Below are positions 1 through 4,789 of a stretch of 5,131 nucleotides of DNA, piece by piece. Location of the stretch: contig JACCRH010000063.1 in NCBI GenBank assembly GCA_013813675.1, forward strand, positions 1 through 5,131. The letters run 5' to 3'. The notes under the pieces were generated by a model. It searched no databases and was not told the DNA's origin. It saw nothing but the letters and a program-made list of their open reading frames with translations. This DNA is from Gemmatimonadales bacterium (GTDB lineage: Bacteria > Gemmatimonadota > Gemmatimonadetes > Gemmatimonadales > GWC2-71-9). The position numbers and the translations under genes are program-made. Numbering within the stretch: the first letter of the stretch is position 1; each line of letters starts with the position of its first letter.

Positions 1-537
1 TGGGTCACCGCGGAGTACGCCATGCTGCCTCGCGCCACCCTCGAGCGCACCCAGCGGGAGCGAAATGGGCCGGGCGGCCGCACCCAGGAGATCCAGCGGC
101 TGATCGGCCGCTCGCTCCGGGCGGCGATGGCCACGATGGCGTTCGGGGAGTACACCATCCGGGTGGACTGCGACGTGCTTCAGGCCGACGGAGGCACCCG
201 TACGGCGGGCATCACCGGCGGATGCGTCGCCCTGGCCGACGCCTGCGCCTGGCTGTCCAGCAAGACCGGCCTGCCCTCGCCGTTCGGAAGCCTCGTGGCG
301 GCCGTCTCGGTCGGGGTGGTCGAAGGCGAGGAGCGACTCGATCTGGCCTACCTCGAGGATCGCGACGCGATCGTGGACTCCAACGTCGTCATGCTCCACC
401 CGTCGAGCTACGTGGAGGTGCAGGGCACCGGCGAGCACGGCACTTTCCCCCGTGCGCAGCTCGATGTGCTGCTGGACCTGGCGGAGCGGGGAATCGCGGA
501 GCTCTTCGCCGCGCAGAAGCAGGCGCTGGGCTGGTGA
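1..537 (+). CDS. rph: Ribonuclease PH, 3' part of gene (N-terminus outside window)
   Basis: RNase PH is a phosphorolytic 3'-5' exoribonuclease that trims tRNA 3' ends and degrades structured RNA as a ring-shaped hexamer. The frame is open from base 1 and gives 178 residues, against about 240 for the family, so roughly the first 60 residues lie before the window. Visible hallmarks are WVTAEYAMLPRAT at the very start, the GRTQEIQRLIGRSLRA segment (phosphate/RNA-binding region), DCDVLQADGGTRTAGITG (the GGTRTA phosphate-binding loop) and LDLAYLEDRDAIVDSNVVM near the core strand. The ATG at 22 lies inside the conserved VTAEYAMLPR stretch and is not the start. The stop codon overlaps the GTG start of rdgB by 4 bases. 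No disruption is seen. Confidence 0.96.
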   Translation, partial: WVTAEYAMLPRATLERTQRERNGPGGRTQEIQRLIGRSLRAAMATMAFGEYTIRVDCDVLQADGGTRTAGITGGCVALADACAWLSSKTGLPSPFGSLVAAVSVGVVEGEERLDLAYLEDRDAIVDSNVVMLHPSSYVEVQGTGEHGTFPRAQLDVLLDLAERGIAELFAAQKQALGW

Positions 538-1154
538 AGCTGCTCGGGGCCACCCGGAGCGCAGGCAAACAGCGCGAGTTCCGGCGGGTGCTGGAGCCGG
601 CAGGCGTCGAGGTGGTGTTTCCCGACGATATCGGCCTCTATCCGAAACCAGCCGAGGAGGCGCTGGAGCTGGGCGAGTCGTTCGAGGCCAACGCCAGGCG
701 AAAGGCGGAGTACTTCGCCCGCTTGAGCGGGCTTCCCACCGTGGCCGATGATTCCGGGCTGGAGGTGCTCGCGCTCGGCGGAGCGCCGGGCGTCCGGTCC
801 CGCCGGTGGGCCGGCGCGTCCGGCAGCGACGCCGAGGTCGACGCGGCAAACAATCTCGAGCTGGTGCGCCGGTTGACGGGGGCGGCCGGGGCTCGCCGGG
901 GAGCACGATATCGCTGCGTGCTGGTCTATCTGCCGAGCTCGGGGTCGGTACCGCAGGTGTTCGAAGGGACCTGCGCCGGCCGGATTCTCGAGGTGCCCAA
1001 GGGCGGAGCGGGGTTCGGCTACGATCCGTACTTCCTGAGCGATGAGCTTGGCAAGACCTTCGGCGAGGCGGCCCCGGAAGAGAAGGACGCGGTGAGCCAT
1101 CGAGGGAGGGCGCTCCGGGAGCTGGCCGGGGCCCTTGGCAAGGCCGTGTCGTAG
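534..1154 (+). CDS. rdgB: dITP/XTP pyrophosphatase (RdgB/HAM1 family)
   Basis: This enzyme hydrolyses the non-canonical nucleotides dITP, ITP and XTP to monophosphates and so keeps deaminated purines out of DNA and RNA. The product is 206 residues, normal for the family. In order it shows the substrate loop ATRSAGK (6-12, usually ATxNxGK), ESFEANARRKA (48-58), the catalytic/metal motif ADDSGLEV (71-78, with Asp73 as likely base), PGVRSRRWAG (85-94), FEGTCAGRI (143-151), GFGYDPYF (160-167) and the C-terminal SHRGRAL (188-194). The start is the GTG at 534 because the conserved ATRS loop begins only five residues later; an upstream extension in this frame (open from 222) is just the rph shadow. 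GTGA overlaps the rph stop, so the two genes are probably translationally coupled, as is common for this pair. No sequence anomaly is seen. Confidence 0.96.
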   Translation: MKLLGATRSAGKQREFRRVLEPAGVEVVFPDDIGLYPKPAEEALELGESFEANARRKAEYFARLSGLPTVADDSGLEVLALGGAPGVRSRRWAGASGSDAEVDAANNLELVRRLTGAAGARRGARYRCVLVYLPSSGSVPQVFEGTCAGRILEVPKGGAGFGYDPYFLSDELGKTFGEAAPEEKDAVSHRGRALRELAGALGKAVS

Positions 1155-1161
1155 TCCGCCG

Positions 1162-1195
1162 GGAGAATCAACTGCCCAGGCGTTGCTCGTTCTCC
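1162..1195 (+). other. Imperfect hairpin 3' of rdgB (possible transcript end, no T-tract)
   Basis: GGAGAA (1162-1167) can pair with TTCTCC (1190-1195), and inside it CAAC (1169-1172) pairs with GTTG (1182-1185) around a 9-base loop, with an asymmetric internal bulge. It begins 7 bases after the rdgB stop. It has no downstream T-run, so it is not a classical intrinsic terminator; it might be a 3' stem of a GC-rich host or chance. Apart from this hairpin I see nothing else supportable between 1155 and 1290. Confidence 0.25.
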
Positions 1196-1293
1196 AACGG
1201 GGCTTGCTCGACTGCCCGGATGACGGCCCGCAGGAACACGTGGGCGTGAGGCGGCGAAACGTGGAGTCCTTTCTCTCTGCCCCCGTAGCACCC

Positions 1294-1321
1294 TTGACGC
1301 ATCAGCCAAAGTTGATATGTT
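1294..1321 (+). promoter_or_regulatory. Probable promoter of the arsR transcript
   Basis: TTGACG (1294-1299, five of six consensus bases of a -35 box) is followed after 16 bases by TATGTT (1316-1321) as a -10 box. Transcription would start about 7 bases after the -10, at or next to the arsR ATG (1328), giving a leaderless mRNA. That fits the lack of any GGAGG-like ribosome site before arsR. The inverted repeat at 1301-1316 lies in the spacer and touches the -10, where a bound repressor would block RNA polymerase. The boxes are read by eye. Confidence 0.6.
1301..1316. promoter_or_regulatory. Putative ArsR operator 1 (ATCAG-N6-TTGAT)
   Basis: Inverted repeat ATCAG CCAAAG TTGAT with four of five positions symmetric. 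It sits between the -35 and -10 boxes of arsR, the usual place for an ArsR/SmtB autorepression site. Nearly the same element (ATCAA-N6-TTGAT, same spacing) occurs ahead of arsM at 1675-1690, which makes a chance match less likely. Confidence 0.6.
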
Positions 1322-1327
1322 AACACC

Positions 1328-1651
1328 ATGGCACTTCTCACTGACGCCTCGATCGACCGGGCCGCGCGTCTATTTCAAGCGCTCTCCGATCCGACCCGCC
1401 TGTCCATCCTTCAACGGCTGCGCTTTGGGGAGCGGTGTGTATGCGACCTTACCGACGCGATGGACGCGGCGCAGTCGCGACTGTCGTTCCACTTGAAGGT
1501 GCTCAAAGATGCTGGACTCGTGCTTGATCGGCGCGAAGGCCGCTGGATGTACTACACGCTGAGCGCACAGGCGTTGACGGACGCCTCCGGGCTGCTCGAC
1601 GGTATAGCATCGGCTCCGTCGGCGGCCGAGCGCCGGAGTGGGTGCTGCTAG
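1328..1651 (+). CDS. arsR: ArsR-family arsenic-responsive repressor
   Basis: A 107-residue winged helix-turn-helix protein of the ArsR/SmtB family, which binds operator DNA as a dimer and lets go when As(III) or a related thiophilic ion binds its cysteines. The N-terminal helix LFQALSDPTRLSILQRLRFG (15-34) is typical. It is followed by ERCVCDL (35-41), the CxC metal site at the end of the alpha-3 helix (Cys37, Cys39). The recognition helix is about AQSRLSFHLKVLKDAGL (48-64), then the wing VLDRREGRWMYYTL (65-78). The protein ends in GCC (Cys106, Cys107), a second possible thiol site. The ATG at 1328 has no Shine-Dalgarno sequence, consistent with leaderless translation. It heads the arsenic gene cluster, and 49 bases separate it from arsM. 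Assignment to As(III) rather than Sb(III) or another metal rests on the CxC motif and the neighbours. Confidence 0.93.
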   Translation: MALLTDASIDRAARLFQALSDPTRLSILQRLRFGERCVCDLTDAMDAAQSRLSFHLKVLKDAGLVLDRREGRWMYYTLSAQALTDASGLLDGIASAPSAAERRSGCC

Positions 1652-1659
1652 ATAACTCT

Positions 1660-1690
1660 TTGATTGCTCAATACATCAACCTTTTTTGAT
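1660..1690. promoter_or_regulatory. Putative ArsR operator 2 upstream of arsM (TTGAT-N10-ATCAA-N6-TTGAT)
   Basis: The core 1675-1690 is a perfect inverted repeat ATCAA CCTTTT TTGAT, with the same half-sites and 6-base gap as the element ahead of arsR. A further TTGAT (1660-1664) stands 10 bases upstream in inverted orientation to the ATCAA, so the site has three alternating half-sites. It ends directly against the arsM ribosome site (GGAGG, 1691-1695). I cannot identify a convincing separate -35/-10 pair for arsM, so the site could act as a roadblock, control an internal promoter, or aid looping with operator 1. Confidence 0.58.
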
Positions 1691-1695
1691 GGAGG
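1691..1695 (+). promoter_or_regulatory. Ribosome binding site of arsM (GGAGG)
   Basis: GGAGG lies 5 bases before the ATG at 1701 and decides the start. The same frame also opens with TTG at 1686 and ATG at 1689, but those have no ribosome site and fall inside the operator-like repeat. Confidence 0.8.
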
Positions 1696-1700
1696 CGACC

Positions 1701-2528
1701 ATGAGTACCGAGGACATCACGGCTACGGTGCGCGAGCACTATGGACGGGCTGCGCTTCAGGTGGCCACCGGAGCCAGGTCAGGATGCTGTGGCGGCTCCT
1801 GCGGCGTCTCGACTGACGATCCGATCACGTCCAATCTCTACACTGAGGCCGAGACCGCGACCCTCCCGGCCGACGCGGTACTGGCTTCCCTGGGGTGCGG
1901 CAACCCGACCGCACTGGCCGAGCTGAATGAGGGCGAGGTGGTTCTGGACCTGGGCTCTGGCGGAGGTATCGACGTCTTGCTCTCGGCCCAGCGTGTGGGT
2001 CCTACGGGCAAGGCCTATGGGCTGGACATGACCCCGGAGATGCTGGCTCTCGCTCGGGAGAACCAGCAGAAAGCCGGGGTGGAGAATGTCGAGTTCTTGA
2101 CCGGCGAGATCGAAGCTATCCCCCTCCCGGACAACTCGGTGGACGTGATCATCTCGAACTGTGTCGTGAACCTCTCCGGGGATAAGCGGAAGGTGATCGG
2201 CGAGGCGTTCCGGGTGCTCAAGCCCGGCGGGAGGTTCGCGGTGTCGGATGTGGTGGTGCGGGGTGAGGTACCTGCCCAGGTCCGGCAGAACATGGAGCTG
2301 TGGGTCGGGTGCGTAGCGGGTGCGCTGACCGAGCAGGAGTTCCACGGCCACCTGCGGCAGGCGGGGTTTGAGCAGATCGGCATCGAGCCCACCCGGATCT
2401 ACGAGTTCCAGGACGCCAAGGCGTTTCTCACCGGCACCGGGCTGGATACGGAGGTCCTGGCTCATGAGGTGGGAGGCCGAGTCATGGGGGCATTCATTCG
2501 GGCCCGCAAGCCCGCGCGGGCGGCGTGA
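1701..2528 (+). CDS. arsM: Arsenite S-adenosylmethionine methyltransferase
   Basis: Transfers methyl groups from S-adenosylmethionine to As(III), giving mono-, di- and trimethylated arsenicals in the cytoplasm. The protein is 275 residues, the usual bacterial ArsM size. It opens with VREHYGRAA (10-18), then a cysteine cluster GCCGGSC (28-34). The SAM-binding Rossmann core includes VVLDLGSGGGIDVLL (80-94, motif I), GLDMTPEML (107-115), IEAIPLPDNSVDVIISNCVVNL (137-158) and VLKPGGRFAVSD (172-183). The cysteines that characterise functional ArsM are present: Cys66 in LGCGNP, Cys154 in SNCVVN and Cys204 in WVGCVAGAL; by position these should match the three essential cysteines known from algal ArsM. 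Thus it is expected to be active. The stop overlaps the GTG of the next gene by 4 bases (GTGA), indicating coupling. No damage or truncation is seen. Confidence 0.96.
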   Translation: MSTEDITATVREHYGRAALQVATGARSGCCGGSCGVSTDDPITSNLYTEAETATLPADAVLASLGCGNPTALAELNEGEVVLDLGSGGGIDVLLSAQRVGPTGKAYGLDMTPEMLALARENQQKAGVENVEFLTGEIEAIPLPDNSVDVIISNCVVNLSGDKRKVIGEAFRVLKPGGRFAVSDVVVRGEVPAQVRQNMELWVGCVAGALTEQEFHGHLRQAGFEQIGIEPTRIYEFQDAKAFLTGTGLDTEVLAHEVGGRVMGAFIRARKPARAA

Positions 2529-2995
2529 GTCGCGGTCCGGAAGCGTCAGATTCGTCCCTCAGAGTCCGCCCCGCCACGGGCAGCGACTTTGGCCTGGTTC
2601 TAGGCATGCTGGAAGCCGCGGCCCTTCCGACGGAGGGCGTGCCCTCGACGCTTCAGGACTTCTTCGTGGCCCAGGACACCGATGGCATCGTCGGTGCCAT
2701 CGGGCTGGAGCGCTACGCTCGTGCGGCCTTGCTTCGGTCCGCCGTGGTCGAGCCCCGCGCCCGGGGCATAGGCGTGGGAGAAACACTCGTCCATCGTGCC
2801 CTGGAGCACGCTCACCAGGGTGGAGTGGATTCGGTCTACCTCCTGACCACCACCGCGGAGCAATACTTCCCGCGTTTCGGATTCATCCCGATCCCTCGTG
2901 AGGAAGTGCCCGCGGAGGTGAAAGAGTCGGTCGAATTCCGAAGCGCGTGTCCCGCGTCTGCCACGGTTATGCGAAAGATGTTCGAGACACGCTGA
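2525..2995 (+). CDS. arsN2: GNAT-family N-acetyltransferase, ArsN2-like
   Basis: A 156-residue single-domain acetyl-CoA-dependent acetyltransferase. LRVRPATGSDF (12-22) is the usual first strand/helix. AALPTEGV (32-39) followed by DFFVAQD (45-51) and GAIGLERY (57-64) are the features by which I recognise the ArsN2 group. ALLRSAVVEPRARGIGVG (68-85) contains the acetyl-CoA pyrophosphate loop RxxGxG (Arg78, Gly81, Gly83). YLLTTTAEQYFPRFGF follows, and CPASATVM lies near the C-terminus. The start is a GTG overlapping the arsM stop, with no clear ribosome site, so translation likely depends on arsM. Related ArsN1 proteins acetylate the amine of arsinothricin or phosphinothricin; the substrate of ArsN2 is not known to me. 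A general GNAT role is the fallback. Family membership is firm, the ArsN2 subgroup fairly firm (by motif memory and location). Confidence 0.85.
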   Translation: MSRGPEASDSSLRVRPATGSDFGLVLGMLEAAALPTEGVPSTLQDFFVAQDTDGIVGAIGLERYARAALLRSAVVEPRARGIGVGETLVHRALEHAHQGGVDSVYLLTTTAEQYFPRFGFIPIPREEVPAEVKESVEFRSACPASATVMRKMFETR

Positions 2996-3001
2996 GACAC
3001 A

Positions 3002-3017
3002 GCGGCCACTAAGCCGC
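3002..3017 (+). other. Small perfect hairpin between arsN2 and the phosphoesterase gene
   Basis: GCGGC (3002-3006) and GCCGC (3013-3017) form a perfect 5-bp stem with a 6-base loop, immediately upstream of the strong ribosome site of the next gene. There is no T-run, so it should not terminate transcription. It could influence mRNA processing or initiation, or be chance in GC-rich DNA. Confidence 0.25.
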
Positions 3018-3021
3018 GAGG

Positions 3022-3030
3022 AAGGAGGTG
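3022..3030 (+). promoter_or_regulatory. Very strong ribosome binding site (AAGGAGGTG)
   Basis: AAGGAGGTG matches the complement of the usual 16S rRNA 3' end over nine bases, with its GGAGG core ending 4 bases before the ATG at 3033. It is the strongest ribosome site in the cluster. It fixes this start and suggests the phosphoesterase is translated independently of the upstream genes. Confidence 0.8.
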
Positions 3031-3032
3031 CC

Positions 3033-3803
3033 ATGAGGTACGCGCTGATCTCGGACATTCACGCCAACCTGCCAGCGCTCCGGGCCGTACTGGCCGACAT
3101 CGAGCGCCGTGGAGCGAGCTCGATCCACCATATTGGCGACCTTGTCGGCTACGCCCCGTGGCCGAACGAGACGGTCGAGCTGATTCAGAGTGCTGGGATC
3201 GCCGGGGTGGCAGGCAACTACGACTCCACGGTCGGCAGCGATTACAAGCACTGCGGCTGTCGCTATGAGGATCCGCACCAGGAGGAGCTGAGTCACCTGA
3301 GCTACGCTTGGACCCGGCAGCATGTGAGCGCCGAGACGAAAGCCTTTCTCGCCGGGCTCCCCTTCCGCATCGATCTGTTGCCGAACGGCGGACACCTGAC
3401 CGGACCCCGGGTGGTCCTGGTTCATGGTACGCCGACGCTCAACACCGTTTATTGGACCGAAGATCGCTCGGACGAGTTCTGCCTGAAGATGGCCGGGCTC
3501 GCGGGTATGAAGCCGGGCGACGTGATCGCCTTTGGTCACACTCACAGGCCTTGGCAGCGCGAAGTGAACGGACTCCACTTCGTGAATACCGGCAGCGTTG
3601 GGCGACCGAAGGACGGGAACTGGCGGGCTGGATACGTCCTGCTGGATGTGGCTGCCGGCGGCATAAAGGTGGAATGTGTACGCGTAGAGTACGACGTCGA
3701 AGCTGCCGGGCGAGCCATCCGGGAGAGCGACCTGCCCGACGAGTTTGCCGACTATCTACGTACTGGCGGGCAACCGACCCGAACGGCGAGCGCCAAGGAA
3801 TGA
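3033..3803 (+). CDS. Calcineurin-like metallophosphoesterase in arsenic cluster
   Basis: A 256-residue protein of the YfcE/DNA-repair-exonuclease-like metallophosphoesterase superfamily, which hydrolyses phosphoester bonds with a two-metal centre. The metal ligand motifs are all visible: SDIHAN (Asp8, His10), GDLVGY (Asp36), GNYDS (Asn62, with Tyr in place of the common His), VLVHGTP (His131) and GHTHRP (His169, His171). FVNTGSVGRPKDG (183-195) is the usual C-terminal strand-loop of this family. After the GNYD motif comes a segment with CGC (Cys74, Cys76) before YEDPHQEELSHLSYAWT; a thiol pair near the active site in an arsenic cluster is notable. There is no signal peptide or membrane segment, so it should act in the cytoplasm. 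The ATGA overlap with the aquaporin gene couples the two. Substrate unknown: cyclic nucleotides, phospho- or arseno-esters are all possible. Catalytic family firm, role unassigned. Confidence 0.92.
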   Translation: MRYALISDIHANLPALRAVLADIERRGASSIHHIGDLVGYAPWPNETVELIQSAGIAGVAGNYDSTVGSDYKHCGCRYEDPHQEELSHLSYAWTRQHVSAETKAFLAGLPFRIDLLPNGGHLTGPRVVLVHGTPTLNTVYWTEDRSDEFCLKMAGLAGMKPGDVIAFGHTHRPWQREVNGLHFVNTGSVGRPKDGNWRAGYVLLDVAAGGIKVECVRVEYDVEAAGRAIRESDLPDEFADYLRTGGQPTRTASAKE

Positions 3804-4561
3804 CGCGCTCGTCCGGTGCAACGCGGTCATCTCGATCGGTCAGATGGCGTCGGCTGGTCTCTGAGGGGATCGGCACGTTCTTTCTGGTGTTCATCGGACC
3901 GGGAACCGCGATGGTGGATGCTCTCACCGGTGGGGCGGTGGGCCATGTCGGGGTGGCGCTGGCCTTTGCCCTGGTGGTGATCGCCATGGTGTATGCAGTC
4001 GGCCATCTGTCCGGGGCGCATCTGAACCCGGCGGTGACAGTGGCGTTCTGGTCGGTGAAACGATTTCCTGCCGGCGATGTGATTCCCTACGTTGCTGCCC
4101 AGTGCTGTGGAGCGGTAGCCGGGTCAACCGCTCTCGTGATGGCGCTCGGCCCCGTGGGAAAGCTCGGAGCCACGCTGCCGATGATTCCGATCCGGGCAGC
4201 CTTCGGCGTGGAATGGTTGCTGTCGTTCGGCCTGATGTTTGTCATCATGGCTGTCGCCACGGACGAGCGGGTGGCGGACGGGTTCGCACCGCTCGCGGTT
4301 GGGTTGACCGTGGGATTTTGCGCGTTGATGGGAGGGTCGTTGACCGGTGCCAGCATGAATCCGGCCCGGTCATTCGGACCGGCGTTCGTCGGCGGGCTGT
4401 GGTATGCTCATTGGGTGTACTGGGCCGCGCCGATCACCGCCATGATCGCCGCAGCCATACTGTACGAGAGGCTGCGGGATGCCGAAGCCCCTCCCACGGT
4501 CCAAGAGGTGGTCTCTGTCGGAGTACAGGGGCCCATTCTCGCCGAGGCCGCCGAGGGCTGA
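3800..4561 (+). CDS. MIP-family channel (aquaporin/aquaglyceroporin, AqpS-like role)
   Basis: A 253-residue inner-membrane channel with the two-fold MIP repeat. The first half holds LVSEGIGTFFLVFIGPGTAMV (TM1, about 19-39), TM2 (48-68) and the first pore loop SGAHLNPAVT (71-80, Asn76). The second half holds TM4 (about 133-153), TM5 (163-180), the second loop TGASMNPARSFGPA (182-195, Asn187) and TM6 (about 201-219). Counting from the NPA loops as in AqpZ and GlpF, the selectivity filter would be Phe56, Ala175, Ala184 and Arg190. The two alanines imply a wide pore, as expected for glycerol-sized or metalloid hydroxide solutes rather than water only. Aquaglyceroporins in ars operons (AqpS in rhizobia) carry As(OH)3 down its gradient, which is the likely job here. 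The ATG start overlaps the preceding stop by 4 bases. The open frame reaches back to 3308, but that is a shadow of the phosphoesterase gene. Confidence 0.93.
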   Translation: MTRSSGATRSSRSVRWRRLVSEGIGTFFLVFIGPGTAMVDALTGGAVGHVGVALAFALVVIAMVYAVGHLSGAHLNPAVTVAFWSVKRFPAGDVIPYVAAQCCGAVAGSTALVMALGPVGKLGATLPMIPIRAAFGVEWLLSFGLMFVIMAVATDERVADGFAPLAVGLTVGFCALMGGSLTGASMNPARSFGPAFVGGLWYAHWVYWAAPITAMIAAAILYERLRDAEAPPTVQEVVSVGVQGPILAEAAEG

Positions 4562-4598
4562 TCCGCGTCGCTACCAGCAGCCGGACGAGGCCGCTATG

Positions 4599-4627
4599 TT
4601 GAACGTCCTCATGAGCAGGCCGAAATC
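4599..4627 (+). promoter_or_regulatory. Possible weak promoter for tRNA-Pro
   Basis: TTGAAC (4599-4604) matches four of six -35 bases and lies 17 bases before GAAATC (4622-4627), a poor -10 box. A start near 4634 would leave about 10 bases of leader before the tRNA. No terminator is visible between the aquaporin stop and the tRNA, so read-through from the arsenic genes is an alternative source of transcript. Confidence 0.25.
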
Positions 4628-4644
4628 GTGTTGTGAAAGAAGTC

Positions 4645-4718
4645 CGGGGTGTGGCGCAGTCCGGTAGCGCGCCTGCTTTGGGAGCAGGAGGTCCCGGGTT
4701 CGAATCCCGGCGCCCCGA
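4645..4718 (+). tRNA. tRNA-Pro, anticodon UGG
   Basis: A complete cloverleaf of 74 bases can be folded. The acceptor stem CGGGGTG (4645-4651) pairs with CGCCCCG (4711-4717) with one G-U pair and A4718 as discriminator. The anticodon stem is CCTGC/GCAGG (4672-4676, 4684-4688) with the loop TTTGGGA. The anticodon TGG (4679-4681) reads proline CCA/CCN codons. The T arm is CCGGG-TTCGAAT-CCCGG (4694-4710). The D arm contains GGCGCAG and GGTAGCGC. The 3' CCA is not encoded. The C1-G72 pair at the acceptor end fits bacterial tRNA-Pro. It looks intact despite the recombinase remnant next to it. Confidence 0.97.
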
Positions 4719-4732
4719 TGGCGTAACGTTTG

Positions 4733-4765
4733 ACCCCGTCTCCGCTTCGCGGTTGCGGGGTTTTT
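4733..4765 (+). terminator. Intrinsic terminator after tRNA-Pro
   Basis: ACCCCG (4733-4738) pairs with CGGGGT (4756-4761), and an upper stem CCGC/GCGG (4742-4745, 4749-4752) closes a tight TTC loop, with a small internal loop between. Five T residues (4761-4765) follow. It begins 14 bases after the tRNA and could end both the tRNA transcript and any read-through from the arsenic cluster. Confidence 0.85.
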
Positions 4766-4789
4766 CGTGCCCGACCCCGTCGGCTGCCG

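Noticed and set aside
222..533. Upstream extension of the rdgB frame
   Set aside because: Arg/Gly-rich shadow of rph; the conserved ATRSxGK loop must be near the N-terminus, so GTG 534 is the start.
408..1100. Minus-strand frame of 230 residues opposite rph/rdgB
   Set aside because: Antisense to two well-conserved genes, no family motif; typical of GC-rich DNA.
1155..1293. Search for an RNA gene or small ORF between rdgB and arsR
   Set aside because: No cloverleaf, no conserved motif; the short frame at 1135-1323 overlaps rdgB and the arsR promoter and shows no ribosome site.
1686..1700. TTG 1686 or ATG 1689 as start of arsM
   Set aside because: No ribosome site precedes them and they overlap the operator-like repeat; GGAGG is correctly placed for ATG 1701.
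1779..2465. Long minus-strand frame of 228 residues opposite arsM
   Set aside because: High-GC shadow in antisense to a clear arsM gene, with no recognisable motif or ribosome site.
3308..3799. Upstream extension of the aquaporin frame
   Set aside because: It lies wholly inside the phosphoesterase gene and its Arg-rich translation has no MIP similarity. ATG 3800 with the ATGA overlap fits the family N-terminus.
4732..4781. Direct repeat GACCCCGTC (4732-4740 and 4773-4781) as an attachment site
   Set aside because: The first copy is part of the terminator stem, the repeat is only 9 bases and GC-rich, and neither copy matches the tRNA 3' end.
4434..4789. Continuation of the recombinase remnant frame through RRDSNPGPPAPKAG to a stop at 4434
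   Set aside because: This is antisense to the terminator, the tRNA and the end of the aquaporin gene. It is open only because no stop happens to occur, so I ended the remnant near 4790.
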